A DNA stretch of 64,000 bases from Bacillota bacterium (GTDB lineage: Bacteria; Bacillota; Sulfobacillia; Sulfobacillales; Sulfobacillaceae). This document shows, piece by piece, positions 29,119 through 39,776 of this stretch. The notes under the pieces are model-generated. The model saw nothing but the letters and a program-made list of their open reading frames with translations, did no database searches and was not told the origin of the DNA. The DNA lies in contig JAJZAN010000002.1 of assembly GCA_021799435.1 (NCBI GenBank), positions 62,001-126,000 of the forward strand, given 5' to 3'. Made by a program: the position numbers and the translations under genes. Position 1 is the first letter of the stretch. Each line of letters begins with the position of its first letter.

Positions 29119-29883
29119 CTATGAAACCGTATGGGTGTTGGTCGCTGCATTCTTCTTGCCTGACAAACGCCGCAAGAGAATCTTCACCGGGTCGTAATAG
29201 CGATCCGCCACCCGCTCCTTTAAAGGAATGATGGCGTTGTCGGTAATCCGAATGTGCTGCGGGCACACCTCCGTGCAGCACTTGGTGACGTTGCACATGT
29301 TGACACCAGCTTCGTGCGCCAACAGCGGCACTCGATCCGCGCCGTCCATGGGGTGCATCTCAAATTCCGCAATCTTAATCATGAACCGCGGTCCAAAATA
29401 TTGACGCTGACCTTCATGATTCCGCAACACGTGACACGTATCTTGGCAGAGGAAGCACTCGATACAGCGGTGGAATTCCTGCACCCGATCGGCGTCAATC
29501 TGCTGCATGTTGAAGGGCGCCGGCCCTGTCGGCTCCAGCATGGGAATCTCCTTCGCGACCTGGTAATTCCAGGACACGTCGGTCACCAGATCTTTAATAA
29601 TCGGGAAGGTCTGCATGGGCTTGACCGAAATGGTCTCGCCCGCGTAATCATCCATGCGCGTCTTGCACAGAAGCTTCGGCTGACCGTTCACCTCCGCGCC
29701 GCAAGAGCCGCAGTGGGCAGCCTTGCAGTTCCACCGAACCGCCAAGTCGGGCGCATCATTATGCTGAATGTGATGCAGTGCGTCCAGCACCACCATGCCG
29801 GTCTCTGCGGGCACGTGATACTCAACTTCCTCGCCGCCTGTCTTGTCGCCGCGCCATACCCGAAGGGTAAATTCCTCGCTCAT
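29119..29883 (-). CDS. Succinate dehydrogenase/fumarate reductase iron-sulfur subunit (complex 2, actinobacterial Sdh1-like)
   Basis: WNCKAAHCGSCGAEVNGQPKLLCKT, CIECFLCQDTCHV, CCTEVCPQHI. Confidence 0.92.
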   Translation of the reverse strand: MSEEFTLRVWRGDKTGGEEVEYHVPAETGMVVLDALHHIQHNDAPDLAVRWNCKAAHCGSCGAEVNGQPKLLCKTRMDDYAGETISVKPMQTFPIIKDLVTDVSWNYQVAKEIPMLEPTGPAPFNMQQIDADRVQEFHRCIECFLCQDTCHVLRNHEGQRQYFGPRFMIKIAEFEMHPMDGADRVPLLAHEAGVNMCNVTKCCTEVCPQHIRITDNAIIPLKERVADRYYDPVKILLRRLSGKKNAATNTHTVS

Positions 29884-29885
29884 GC

Positions 29886-31652
29886 TTAGGACTCCTTTCC
29901 GCCGGATTGCTGGACCAAGCCGGGTGCCTTGCCATAAGTGAAGAGCTTCGCCAGGTGTTCCGGCATCTCATTCACCGCCTCGGTGCGAATCCGGATCGCC
30001 TCTCCGTCGTAGCTCTCCACAAAGTTAATGGTCTGCCATTCCGGCAACTCGTCCGGATAATCGGTCCGCCAGTGGGCACCACGGCTCTCCTTGCGCTCCA
30101 GCGCGCTTCGGATAATGCCCTCACAGAGCAGCAGCATGTTTTCCACGTCGAACACTGCATGCCAGCCCGGGTTGTAAATGCGCGAGCCGTTGATGCCCAT
30201 GTTCCGCGCCTCTTCTTTGAGCTCCAGCAGCTGATTCAGCCCTTCTTCCAGCACGGGGCCAGACCGCATAATTCCCGCGTGGTTGGTCATAATTTCCTGC
30301 AGCTTCTCGTGCACGTGATACGGGTTGACCCCGTTCTCGCGACGGAAGGGCTCCAGAACCCGGTCCATCTCCGCTTCCAGTTCTGCCTGATCGGCAGGAG
30401 CAAAGTCGGGCGCTCCTGAGACATATTCACGCGCCCCAAGGCCGGCCCGCCGGCCGAACACCAACAGGTCGGACAAGGAGTTGCCGCCCAGGCGGTTGGC
30501 TCCATGCAATCCACAGGCGACCTCACCCGCGGCAAACAAACCAGGGATATTGGTTGCACAGGTTTCCGGATCTACGCGGAGTCCGCCCATGGTGTAGTGG
30601 CAAGTCGGCGCCACCTCAAAGGGCTCCTTGGTAATGTCCAAGTCCGCCAACGTCAAGAACTGCTCGTACATGCCAGGCAGTTTCGCCTTCACGTACTCAG
30701 GGCCCTTGTGGCTAATGTCAAGCCAGGCACCACCGTGAGGCGATCCTCGGCCGGCTTGCACTTCCTTGAAAATGGAGCGGGCCACGACGTCACGCGACGA
30801 CAGCTCCATTCGCTCCGGGTCGTAGGTCTTCATAAACCGCTCGCCCTCAGAGTTTCGGAGCAACCCACCCTCGCCGCGTACACCTTCCGTGACCAGAATG
30901 CCGCGAACGCCCGGAGGCCAGACCATACCCGTGGGGTGGAACTGAACCATTTCCATGTCCATCATGTCGGCGCCCGCCCGGAAGGCCAAGGCTGCGCCGT
31001 CGCCCGTGCTCTCCCAGCTGTTGGAGGTGACCTTGAAAATCTTGCCCCAACCTCCGGTAGCCAGGACGATGGCTCGAGCCCGGAACAACACAAACCGGCC
31101 GTCCTCGCGGAAATACCCAAACGCTCCGGCTACCCGGCCGTCCTTGACCAACAACTTAGTCATGGTCACTTCTTGAAACACATCAATACCACTGTGCAGT
31201 GCCTTGTATTGCATCGTGCGGATAAGTTCCAACCCCGTGTGGTCTCCTATGTGGCACAGGCGTCGAAACGTATGCGCACCAAAGGGCCGCTGCATAATGC
31301 GGCCTTCCTTGGTCCGGTCGAACACCGCGCCCCACGTTTCCAGCTCAAGAACCCGCTCCGGGGCTTCCTTGGCGAAAATCTCAGCCATTCGGTAGTTGTT
31401 GATAAAGTGGCCGCTGCGCATCGTGTCGTAAAAGTGCGTCTGCCAACCGTCAGGCGCGTCCAAGTTTCCGAACGAGGCGGCCACACCGCCTTCCGCCATG
31501 ACGGTGTGGGCCTTGCCCAAGAGCGACTTGGTGATCACTGCCACCTTCAGACCCGGCACCTGAGAGGCTTCCACGGCCGCGCGAAGGCCGGACCCTCCCG
31601 CACCGATAACGATAATGTCGTAATCTAGTGTCTCGTAGGATTCCTGTGCCAT
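29886..31652 (-). CDS. Succinate dehydrogenase/fumarate reductase flavoprotein subunit (complex 2)
   Basis: IIVIGAGGSGLRAAVEA, KAHTVMAEGGVAAS, QFHPTGMVWPPGVRG, GEVACGLHGANRLGGNSLSDLLVFGRRAG. Confidence 0.95.
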   Translation of the reverse strand: MAQESYETLDYDIIVIGAGGSGLRAAVEASQVPGLKVAVITKSLLGKAHTVMAEGGVAASFGNLDAPDGWQTHFYDTMRSGHFINNYRMAEIFAKEAPERVLELETWGAVFDRTKEGRIMQRPFGAHTFRRLCHIGDHTGLELIRTMQYKALHSGIDVFQEVTMTKLLVKDGRVAGAFGYFREDGRFVLFRARAIVLATGGWGKIFKVTSNSWESTGDGAALAFRAGADMMDMEMVQFHPTGMVWPPGVRGILVTEGVRGEGGLLRNSEGERFMKTYDPERMELSSRDVVARSIFKEVQAGRGSPHGGAWLDISHKGPEYVKAKLPGMYEQFLTLADLDITKEPFEVAPTCHYTMGGLRVDPETCATNIPGLFAAGEVACGLHGANRLGGNSLSDLLVFGRRAGLGAREYVSGAPDFAPADQAELEAEMDRVLEPFRRENGVNPYHVHEKLQEIMTNHAGIMRSGPVLEEGLNQLLELKEEARNMGINGSRIYNPGWHAVFDVENMLLLCEGIIRSALERKESRGAHWRTDYPDELPEWQTINFVESYDGEAIRIRTEAVNEMPEHLAKLFTYGKAPGLVQQSGGKES

Positions 31653-32422
31653 TAGAACAACCTCACATCATGAATGACTCCCATCAGCAGGAGTCGGATA
31701 TATAAATCGGCGGCCCACACCGATGCCAACGATGCCCAGGCCCACGTGCCGTGGAACACGTTCCATTGCGAAACCTTGTGCCACAGCTTGTAGCTGGTGG
31801 TCGGCTTACCATCGCAGGAGTAACAGTCCTTCTTGCCGCCCACCATGTGTCGGAACGCATGACAGGAAAAGGTGTAAAAGGTCAGGAAGACCGCATTCAC
31901 CAGCAAGATGAGGCTGCCGACGCCCACGCCAAATCCGTTCTTGAAGAAAAACGCCTGCACCGCATCTTTCCACAAGAAGATCAACACGATAACCGCTAAA
32001 TACCAGAAGTAGCGATGCAGATTGTTAATCGCCAGCGGCCACTTGGTCTCACCACTGTAGCGGGGCCGTGGTTTGTCCACCTGAGCACAAGAGGGCGGAT
32101 CCCAAAAGAATCCGCGGTAATATTCCTTACGGTAGTAATAGCAGGAAAATCGAAACAAAAACGGCACCCAAGCGACGTACAATGCGTCCAACAGATGCCA
32201 TCCGAACCATTTGCCCACGCCGGGTGAAAAATACGGCGAAACATAGTTGTGGTACGTACCATTATTGTGAAAGAACACTTCCCAAAGTGAGTAGAGCACC
32301 CAGACTCCCAAGATAATCATGGTAATCAGGGGCTCGACCCAATAGGCTTTGGGTTTTGCGGAACCCTGAGGCCGCGCTTGAGACCTCGATTCCAGGGGTT
32401 GTGCCATGCGTATCCCCTCCAC
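31652..32422 (-). CDS. Large single-polypeptide membrane anchor of complex 2 (Rv0249c-like)
   Basis: Multi-TM protein directly upstream of the flavoprotein; YVSPYFSPGVGKWFGWHL, FTFSCHAFRHMVGGKKDCYSCDGK. Confidence 0.75.
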   Translation of the reverse strand: MEGIRMAQPLESRSQARPQGSAKPKAYWVEPLITMIILGVWVLYSLWEVFFHNNGTYHNYVSPYFSPGVGKWFGWHLLDALYVAWVPFLFRFSCYYYRKEYYRGFFWDPPSCAQVDKPRPRYSGETKWPLAINNLHRYFWYLAVIVLIFLWKDAVQAFFFKNGFGVGVGSLILLVNAVFLTFYTFSCHAFRHMVGGKKDCYSCDGKPTTSYKLWHKVSQWNVFHGTWAWASLASVWAADLYIRLLLMGVIHDVRLF

Positions 32423-32519
32423 CGCTCAAACGTAAGTGCCGTGCCTGTGACAGGCCAGCCTAAGTTGAGTATACATCAGACCCATTAGCGGTCATGAACT
32501 GTCAGCATAGGCGGAACAT

Positions 32520-33848
32520 TCAACTATTTTTCGACGAATCTCCGTCTCGGCGCCGCTTTCGCCACCCTTCCAGCTTGGCCTGATAAGGTTCTTCCAAACC
32601 TTGGTCGGACGGTTGGTAGATTTTTAAACCAGCCAGATCCGCCGGCAAGTGCGCGGTGGGCAAAAAGTGGTCTGGGGCATTGTGGGGATAATGGTAGGCT
32701 TCTTTTATCCGAGGGTTGTAGTGGCGATCTTTGAGCGCCTCCGGAACCGGCGCATCAGGCCAGCGCTCCAAGGCCTCGTCCAATCTCTCCAGCGCCGCCA
32801 CAACACTGTTGGACTTGGGCGCCATAGCAAGATAAATGACCGCTTCGGCCATGGGAATGCGGGCTTCCGGAAGACCGACATGTTCCAATGCCCAAGAAGC
32901 CGCGTGGGCCACCATTAAGGCTCGCGGATCGGCCAATCCGATATCTTCCGATGCATGGACGAGCAGCCGCCGCACAATGAAGCGCGGATCCTCCCCGCCC
33001 CGCAACATCCGCCCCATCCAGTAGAGGGCGGCATCGGGATCAGAGCCCCGAATGCTTTTGATGAACGCCGAGGCCACATCGTAGTGCATATCGCCCTTCG
33101 CGTCATAAAAGTAGGCGAAGTCCCCCCACACTTGCTCCAAGAGTTCCTGCGACAAGTTGGCCTCTTGCCGACCATCAGCCAATACCGTGAGGCGTTCGAG
33201 CACCGTAAGCGCCATCCGCGCATCACCCGACACCCGTCGCGCGATCTGCTCCCACAGCCCCGCGTCCGCTTCGCCGTCATGCCACCATTCCCCGCGCCGG
33301 GCCCATGCACGATCCAACAGCGCCATAATGTGGCGGGTCTCCAGAGGGCGGAATTCGACCAAGAGACACCGCGAAATCAGCGCGTTATTGAGCGATACCC
33401 AGGGATTCTCGGTGGTGGCGCCCAACAAGATGAAGGTCCCGTCTTCCACAAACGGCAGCAACACGTCTTGCTGGCTCTTCGAGAAACGGTGCACCTCGTC
33501 CAAAAATATGACAGTTCCCCGGCCTTCCAAGCCCCATCGGTCCCGTGCCTGTTCGGCAGCTTTGCGTACTTCCGCGATGCCCACGGACACGGCGGACAGC
33601 GGCACATACGCCATATGCGCCTGGTATGCCAAAATTTGCGCCACGGTAGTCTTCCCGGTTCCGGGCGGCCCATAGAAGATGGAGGAACGCAGCCGCCCCC
33701 GCGCCATGCCGCTCAATATGCCGTCCGGACCTACCAGATGCTCCTGCCCCACCACCTGGTCCAGCCCCTCAGGCCGCAACCGCGATGCTAAAGGCGCCGC
33801 CTCACGGCGGCGCTCGTCACCCAAACCTGCAAATAGGTCGCCTGACAT
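32520..33848 (-). CDS. rarA: Replication-associated recombination protein A (RarA/MgsA)
   Basis: LRPEGLDQVVGQEHLVG, IFYGPPGTGKTTVAQILA, FLDEVHRFSKSQQD, HYDVASAFIKSIRGSDPDAALYWMGRMLRGGEDPRF. Confidence 0.96.
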   Translation of the reverse strand: MSGDLFAGLGDERRREAAPLASRLRPEGLDQVVGQEHLVGPDGILSGMARGRLRSSIFYGPPGTGKTTVAQILAYQAHMAYVPLSAVSVGIAEVRKAAEQARDRWGLEGRGTVIFLDEVHRFSKSQQDVLLPFVEDGTFILLGATTENPWVSLNNALISRCLLVEFRPLETRHIMALLDRAWARRGEWWHDGEADAGLWEQIARRVSGDARMALTVLERLTVLADGRQEANLSQELLEQVWGDFAYFYDAKGDMHYDVASAFIKSIRGSDPDAALYWMGRMLRGGEDPRFIVRRLLVHASEDIGLADPRALMVAHAASWALEHVGLPEARIPMAEAVIYLAMAPKSNSVVAALERLDEALERWPDAPVPEALKDRHYNPRIKEAYHYPHNAPDHFLPTAHLPADLAGLKIYQPSDQGLEEPYQAKLEGWRKRRRDGDSSKNS

Positions 33849-33849
33849 G

Positions 33850-34878
33850 CTAGCCCTGTGCCTTCATCGCTTCGAAGGCATTCAACGTTCGGTCGATGCC
33901 TGCGTCGCTGACGTCCAAATGTGTCACCAAGCGGATGCGCTGTGGGCCCATGGTGCCAATGCGCACGCCAAACTGGCTCGCTTGGTCAACAAGCGCCTGG
34001 GCCGGACCGGGCGTGTCAATCATCACCATATTGGTCGGCACGGAAGGTCCCCAAGCATGATAGCCCATGGCCTGCAGACTCTTCAGCAGCCGCTCCGCCC
34101 TGACGTGGTCCTCAGCCAACCGATCGACGTTGTTCAAAGCCAAAAGGCCCGCCGCCGCTAAGACGCCAGCTTGGCGCATACCGCCGCCCAGCCACTTCCG
34201 GTACATGCGCGCCCGATCGATAAAGGTTCGACTCCCGACCAGCACCGAACCCACAGGGGCCCCTAAGCCTTTGGAAAGACAGATGGACACGGAATCCGCA
34301 TCGCGTACCAGCCGGTCCGCTGTCACACCCAACGCCACGGCCGCATTAAAGAGCCGTGCTCCGTCGACGTGCACGGAGAGCCCCATCTCGTGCGCAGCCG
34401 CCATTACCGGATCGACGCGATCGGGCGCCATCGCCGCTCCCCCGGCGCGGTTATGCGTATTCTCCAACGAGACCAAGCGCGGGTGGGGATGATGAATGTT
34501 GGCTGGGCGCACCCGCCGGCGCAATTCGTCAGCCGAAAACAAACCTTCAGGTCCGTCCAGCAGTGTCAACATCGCACCAGCCCACAGCGATGCTGCGCCA
34601 CCTTCGTAATAGTAGGCGTGACTATCTTGATGGATAAACATCTCGTCGCCGCGCTCTGTGTGGGCTAAAATAGCAACTTGGTTGGCCATGGTCCCGCTGG
34701 GCACAAACAAGCCAGCCTGTTTCGAAAGACGCAAGGCGGCCGCCGCCTCCAATTGGTTCACGGTCGGATCTTCGCCATACACATCGTCGCCGACCTCGGC
34801 CTCGGACATGGCACGCCGCATCTCAGTCGACGGTTTAGTGACCGTGTCAGACCGCAGATCTACCCAGTCTTCTGCCAT
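33850..34878 (-). CDS. ltaE: Low-specificity L-threonine aldolase
   Basis: [67 protein letters not shown]. Confidence 0.95.
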   Translation of the reverse strand: MAEDWVDLRSDTVTKPSTEMRRAMSEAEVGDDVYGEDPTVNQLEAAAALRLSKQAGLFVPSGTMANQVAILAHTERGDEMFIHQDSHAYYYEGGAASLWAGAMLTLLDGPEGLFSADELRRRVRPANIHHPHPRLVSLENTHNRAGGAAMAPDRVDPVMAAAHEMGLSVHVDGARLFNAAVALGVTADRLVRDADSVSICLSKGLGAPVGSVLVGSRTFIDRARMYRKWLGGGMRQAGVLAAAGLLALNNVDRLAEDHVRAERLLKSLQAMGYHAWGPSVPTNMVMIDTPGPAQALVDQASQFGVRIGTMGPQRIRLVTHLDVSDAGIDRTLNAFEAMKAQG

Positions 34879-35195
34879 TACAATCCCAACTTTCTGGTCA
34901 ATTCCGCCTTCGGAAGAGCCCCAGTCACCCGCGCCACTTCCTCACCGCGCTGAAACCGAATAATCGTCGGGATCGACATCACACCGTACTGGGCTGCGAT
35001 GGCAGGATTGTCGTCCACGTTAATCTTGGCCACGGTGACCTGGCCCTGCTTCTCTTCAGCGATAGACTCCAGGATCGGCGAGACCATGCGGCAGGGCATA
35101 CACCATGGAGCCCAAAAATCCACCAATACCGGCTGGTCCGCATTAATGACGGATACAAAATTTTGACTGTCTGCTGTCTGGACGCGCTCCGACAT
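34878..35195 (-). CDS. trxA: Thioredoxin
   Basis: [35 protein letters not shown]. Confidence 0.97.
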   Translation of the reverse strand: MSERVQTADSQNFVSVINADQPVLVDFWAPWCMPCRMVSPILESIAEEKQGQVTVAKINVDDNPAIAAQYGVMSIPTIIRFQRGEEVARVTGALPKAELTRKLGL

Positions 35196-35252
35196 GAATA
35201 AATCCCTCCAATTTCTCCCCTTATCTTACCTGCTGAGGCGGGCTTTGCCAAC

Positions 35253-35476
35253 GAAAAGAGGAGACAGAGTCACCTCTGTCTCCTGACGATCTCACCCCGC
35301 CATGCCGCAACGCCCGACGTTTTGAACCTGCCGCTGGCAGGTGGGCACCTCCCGCTGACTTTCGCAGTCCCCTGCATGCGGGGCAGGACGGCCATCAGCT
35401 TGGGATCAGGTTCCCTATGTTTTGGTGTTGGCTCAAAACATATCGGTCTGGTCCCGAACACAGCAGGGAATCGATT
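35253..35476 (-). ncRNA. ssrS: 6S RNA (SsrS/BsrA-type)
   Basis: Own promoter (TTGCGG-17-TATAAT, 35511-35483, minus), own strong terminator (AGGAGACAGAG/CTCTGTCTCCT + TTTT). 5' CCCUGCUGUguu pairs with 3' GCGGCAUGGCGGGG as a closing stem. Located between aspS and rarA, as B. subtilis bsrA is. Confidence 0.78.
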
Positions 35477-35524
35477 GGTCCCATTATATGAAGTGCGACG
35501 CCGCTCCGCAACCCGAAAAGAATC

Positions 35525-35553
35525 CCAACGGAGGGCGTCACGCCCTCCGTTGG
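35525..35553 (-). terminator. Rho-independent terminator of the DUF3243-like gene
   Basis: CCAACGGAGGGCG-tca-CGCCCTCCGTTGG, T-rich on the minus strand. Confidence 0.85.
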
Positions 35554-35569
35554 ACATTCACTCAGTGCC

Positions 35570-35821
35570 TTACTGGGGATCGGCGTCATCTTTGGCCATG
35601 TTGGTGACCATTCCGGCCAGCTTTTGCTTATCTGCCGGACTGGCCGCCTGCCATACGTTCTTCGCTAGCCGGTCCTGGGCATTTTTGGGCTCGACGCCCG
35701 CTTGCAGCATCGCGTCGCCCATCTCCACAACATCCTGCTTGACGTCGTGGTCCCCGTGTTGAATCCGTTTCGCAGCGGTTGCCTTCAGGTCTTGGAACGA
35801 TGACGGCACGCCTTTTGCCAA
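35570..35821 (-). CDS. Small conserved protein, DUF3243 (YmfJ)-like
   Basis: GVEPKNAQDRLAKNVWQAASPADKQKLAGMVTNM resembles the DUF3243 core. Confidence 0.6.
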   Translation of the reverse strand: MAKGVPSSFQDLKATAAKRIQHGDHDVKQDVVEMGDAMLQAGVEPKNAQDRLAKNVWQAASPADKQKLAGMVTNMAKDDADPQ

Positions 35822-35958
35822 AACGATCCCCTCCTCCGGTTGAGTGCGAGCCTAAGGCCCGATTTAAGGGTTCCCGCGACGCAAGAAAACTATCACGAAT
35901 ATTCGCCCAGGCTTTCCGCCACACTAGATCCACGGTGCGTCAAAGGAGGTGAAGACAA

Positions 35959-36291
35959 GTGAATTGGGTTGGTGCGATTGTTCGTTTCATTGTCGCAGCT
36001 ATCGTCCTGATGCTGCTGGGTTACGTGGTGCCCGGATTTTCACATCTGTCCTTTTGGTCCGCTCTGCTGGCGGCCTTGGTTATCGCGCTGGCGGGCTACA
36101 TCATCGAAGCGTTGTTTGGAAAGTCCGCCTCGCCGTACGGACGGGGCATCGTGGGATTCATCGTCTCGGCCGCTGTCATCTATTTGGCGCAAGTCGTGGT
36201 ACCTGGCATGCACGTGACAATTTTAGGTGCTCTTATTGCCGCCTTGGTGATTGGCTTGGTCGACCTGTTCATTCCCACCGCTGTCCGCTAA
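35959..36291 (+). CDS. Phage-holin-4-superfamily/YvlD-like four-TM membrane protein
   Basis: GTG start after AGGAGGT; MNWVGAIVRFIVAAIVLMLLGYVVPGFSHLSFWSALLAALVI.... Confidence 0.75.
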   Translation: MNWVGAIVRFIVAAIVLMLLGYVVPGFSHLSFWSALLAALVIALAGYIIEALFGKSASPYGRGIVGFIVSAAVIYLAQVVVPGMHVTILGALIAALVIGLVDLFIPTAVR

Positions 36292-36301
36292 TGCGGTACA
36301 G

Positions 36302-36330
36302 AACGGAGCCCCTTTTGGGGGCTCCGTTTT
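36302..36330. terminator. Bidirectional terminator between the YvlD-like gene and aspS
   Basis: AACGGAGCCCC-loop-GGGGCTCCGTT + TT. Confidence 0.88.
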
Positions 36331-36332
36331 CG

Positions 36333-38069
36333 CTAGCGGCGAATTTCCAAATGTACGTCCCGAAGCTGCAACGGATCTACGGGACTGGGCGCGTCCATCA
36401 ATGGGTCGGTGCCCTTGGCGGTCTTCGGAAATGCGATGACGTCCCGTATACTATCGGCTCCAGCCATCAGCATGACGAGCCGGTCCAGTCCAAAGGCAAT
36501 TCCACCATGCGGCGGTGCACCGTATTGGAAGGCGTCGAGCAAGAACCCGAACTTGCTTTGGATCTCCTCCGGACTCAGTCCCAAAACCGCAAAGATTCGT
36601 GCCTGAAGGTCAGGACGATAGATTCGCAGGGAGCCCGAGGCCAATTCCGTTCCGTTCAGCACGACGTCGTAAGCCTCCGACCGCACCGACGCCGGGTCCG
36701 CTTCCAGTTTGTCGAAATCCTCCGGGTTGGGCATAGTGAACGGATGGTGCGCAGAAACGAGCCGCCCTTGCTCCTCCGACCATTCAAACAAGGGAAAATC
36801 GGTCACCCACAGAAACCGCCACCCTGTCTTTAGGCGACCGCTCTGACGCGCGTACTGCAACCTGAGTTGGCCGGCGATTTCGAACGGCTTCCATCCGTCA
36901 CCGGCTACCACCAGCAAGGTGTCACCCTTCTCAAGCCCTGCCCCCTCGGAAAGACCGCGCATGCCGTCTTCGCCCAGCCACTTGGCGGCGGAGGACCGCA
37001 GGCCGTCGGTCCCGTTCACGATCCACACCAGACCCCCGGCTCCCAAAGACCGTGCGCTCTCCGTCCATTGATCCAGCTCACGCCGCGAAGGCTCAGCACC
37101 GGAAAGGCGCACTCCCACAACGTGTGGGGCGTCCTGCAAAACGACCCATGACAAGCCGTGAGCCGCTGCCGTGAGATCTGTCAAGGCTGGCCCAGCCCTG
37201 AGATCGGGCTTGTCCGACCCATACAGACGCATGGCATCATGCCAAGTCATGCGCGGAAACGGATCAAGCTCGACGTCCATCACCGAGCGGAACAAGGACT
37301 TCAACATGTCTTCCATGAGTTCAAGAATCATCTCGCGATCCACAAACGACATCTCGACGTCAATCTGGGTGAACTCCGGCTGCCGGTCTGCCCTCAAATC
37401 CTCGTCGCGGAATACTTTGGCAATTTGGTAGTAACGGTCCAGTCCCGCCACCATCAGCAACTGCTTGAAGATTTGAGGGCTCTGCGGCAACGCGTAAAAT
37501 TCGCCCGGCTGAATCCGGCTCGGTACCAAAAAGTCCCTGGCTCCCTCGGGTGTAGACCGTGCCAAAGCGGGCGTTTCGATATCCAGAAAACCGTGTTGGT
37601 CAAAAAATTCTCGAATGGCCATGATGCTCCGGTGCCGCAGCATCATATTCGCGGTAAGCTCCGGGCGCCTCAGGTCCAAATAGCGGTATTTCAACCGCAG
37701 CAGCTCATCCACCGACTCCGCGTCCGACACATTGAAAGGTGGCGTCTTGGACTCCGAATAAAGGACAATATCGTCCGGAACAATTTCGACCGCTCCCGAG
37801 GCGAGATCGGTGTTGACCATACCAGCTGGCCGCATGCGAACTGTGCCGGTCACGCCTAGAACAAATTCTGCACGCACCTTGTCCAGCGTGGAAAAACCAA
37901 CATCGCCCGGCTGTGCCACAATCTGCACTATCCCTGTCCGGTCCCGCAAGTCCACAAAGACAAGACCGCCGTGGTCGCGCCGACGATGCACCCAGCCGGC
38001 CACGCTGACCTTTTGCCCGACCAACGCGTCTGTGACATCTCCAGCATAATGGGTGCGACCCATGTTCAT
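36333..38069 (-). CDS. aspS: Aspartyl-tRNA synthetase
   Basis: VAGWVHRRRDHGGLVFVDLRDRTGIVQIV, RYYQIAKVFRDEDLRADRQPEFTQIDVEMSF, GGIAFGLDRLVM. Confidence 0.98.
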   Translation of the reverse strand: MNMGRTHYAGDVTDALVGQKVSVAGWVHRRRDHGGLVFVDLRDRTGIVQIVAQPGDVGFSTLDKVRAEFVLGVTGTVRMRPAGMVNTDLASGAVEIVPDDIVLYSESKTPPFNVSDAESVDELLRLKYRYLDLRRPELTANMMLRHRSIMAIREFFDQHGFLDIETPALARSTPEGARDFLVPSRIQPGEFYALPQSPQIFKQLLMVAGLDRYYQIAKVFRDEDLRADRQPEFTQIDVEMSFVDREMILELMEDMLKSLFRSVMDVELDPFPRMTWHDAMRLYGSDKPDLRAGPALTDLTAAAHGLSWVVLQDAPHVVGVRLSGAEPSRRELDQWTESARSLGAGGLVWIVNGTDGLRSSAAKWLGEDGMRGLSEGAGLEKGDTLLVVAGDGWKPFEIAGQLRLQYARQSGRLKTGWRFLWVTDFPLFEWSEEQGRLVSAHHPFTMPNPEDFDKLEADPASVRSEAYDVVLNGTELASGSLRIYRPDLQARIFAVLGLSPEEIQSKFGFLLDAFQYGAPPHGGIAFGLDRLVMLMAGADSIRDVIAFPKTAKGTDPLMDAPSPVDPLQLRDVHLEIRR

Positions 38070-39325
38070 GCTCTGTCCCCCTGTAGTCGTTCTGCCAAAT
38101 ACCCTGCCAAGGCGTCACGCGGAATGTTGTCCTGCGTGCCCTGCGCCAGGTCCCGCACCCCAACCGTTCCATTCTCCCATTCCGTGCCTCCAACAATCAA
38201 GGCCAACACGGCCCGGCGACCCGCATCCTTCAACTGCGCTTTCAGAGAGCGGCCCAGAATGTCCGCATCGGCTGCCATTCCGCGCTCCCGCAGACTGAGT
38301 GCCAACAGAAAAGCCTGCTGGTCAAAACCTGGCAGGTGGGCCACATACACGCGAGGCGCGGACTCGGCTTCTGGAGGGGTAGGAAGAGCCGATATGAGTC
38401 GATCAATCCCCATCCCAAATCCGACCGCCGGCGCTGGCGCGCCTCCCAGCGCCCCGCTGAGTCCGTCATACCGCCCGCCCCCAAACAGCGCCACCTGATC
38501 CCCCAAACTCGGATGTCCCACCTCGAACACGGTGCGGGTGTAGTAGTCCAGCCCCCGTACCAGGTGCGGGTCACGGCGGATGGTTTGACCGGCTGCGCCC
38601 ACCGCCCCCATTACGGCAGTGATGTGGTCCCGACAAGCATCACACCAATAATCCGCGAGATCCGGAGCCTCTTTCCGAATCTCCACATCCTGCTTGCAGT
38701 CCAAGAGCCGCAGGGGGTTTTGCTTCAGCCGGACCCGGCAGTCCTCGCACAGAGACGCCTGACGTTCCGTGAAAAACTGTACCAAGGCTTCCCGATAGCG
38801 GGGGCGACACTCCTCGCATCCAATCGAGTTGACCCGCACCTCGGGATTTCGCAACCCCGCCGTGTCAACCACGCGTGTAGCCAAAAGGATGACCTCCGCA
38901 TCGGCTAGCGGTGACTCCGATCCATACAACTCCGCCCCAAATTGAGTGTGTTGGCGGTAGCGGTCCGCCTGCGGCCGCTCGCGCCGAAACATGGGTCCAA
39001 AGTAGCACAGTCGCACCGGCTGAGGCGCGGTGGACAACCCATGCTGTACCCAAGCCCGCGCCACTGCTGCCGTACCCTCCGGCCGCAGAGTTAAGTCATC
39101 ACCCCCAGCATCCGTGAACCGGTAGCTCTCGTGCTGGACAATGTCCGTCGACTCACCCACCCTCAGAAACACCGGACTCTTCTCAAAAATGGGGGTTTCA
39201 ATCAAGTCATATCCAAACCGTGCCGCCCACTCGAGCGCCAGACGGCGCATGGCCTCAAATTGCCAAGACAACGGTGCCAACAGGTCTCGCGTGCCTCGCG
39301 GCGTCTGAAATTCCTCAAATCCCAT
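38066..39325 (-). CDS. hisS: Histidyl-tRNA synthetase
   Basis: [60 protein letters not shown]. Confidence 0.97.
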   Translation of the reverse strand: MGFEEFQTPRGTRDLLAPLSWQFEAMRRLALEWAARFGYDLIETPIFEKSPVFLRVGESTDIVQHESYRFTDAGGDDLTLRPEGTAAVARAWVQHGLSTAPQPVRLCYFGPMFRRERPQADRYRQHTQFGAELYGSESPLADAEVILLATRVVDTAGLRNPEVRVNSIGCEECRPRYREALVQFFTERQASLCEDCRVRLKQNPLRLLDCKQDVEIRKEAPDLADYWCDACRDHITAVMGAVGAAGQTIRRDPHLVRGLDYYTRTVFEVGHPSLGDQVALFGGGRYDGLSGALGGAPAPAVGFGMGIDRLISALPTPPEAESAPRVYVAHLPGFDQQAFLLALSLRERGMAADADILGRSLKAQLKDAGRRAVLALIVGGTEWENGTVGVRDLAQGTQDNIPRDALAGYLAERLQGDRA

Positions 39326-39776
39326 GTTCTTTCACCTCGTCACTGTCGATATAGAGCGTTACTGGTCCATCATTAACTAGTTCGACCTCCATGTGGGCCC
39401 GAAACACCCCGGTCTCGACCGTATGACCTTTTCCTCGGAGTCGTTCTACAAACGCGCCGTACAGCCGTTCCGCTTCCTCCGGCGGAGCCGCACCCACGAA
39501 TTCGGGGCGCAGTCCCCGACGCACCGACCCGTATAAGGTAAACTGCGACACCACTAAAAAGGCCCCACCCACATCAGCGGCCGACAAGCTCATCTTGCCC
39601 TGGGCATCGGTGAATACCCGAAGCCCCGCGACCTTAGCGGCAGTCCACTCCACTTGGCGGAGGCCGTCGTCGCGGCCCACCCCTAAAAGCACCACCAGCC
39701 CTCGTCCTATTTGGCCGGCCACGCGCTTGTCCACCACCACGCGGGCCCGCGCAACGCGCTGCACCAATGCCCGCAT
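39315..39776 (-). CDS. dtd: D-aminoacyl-tRNA deacylase
   Basis: [66 protein letters not shown]. Confidence 0.95.
   Translation of the reverse strand: MRALVQRVARARVVVDKRVAGQIGRGLVVLLGVGRDDGLRQVEWTAAKVAGLRVFTDAQGKMSLSAADVGGAFLVVSQFTLYGSVRRGLRPEFVGAAPPEEAERLYGAFVERLRGKGHTVETGVFRAHMEVELVNDGPVTLYIDSDEVKEHGI

Noticed and set aside
30504-31628. 374-aa plus-strand ORF
   Set aside because: Antisense shadow of the well-supported flavoprotein gene; high GC produces long stop-free antisense frames.
34878-35195. Checked trxA for Sec in the CxxC motif
   Set aside because: Encodes a normal WCMPC motif with two Cys codons.
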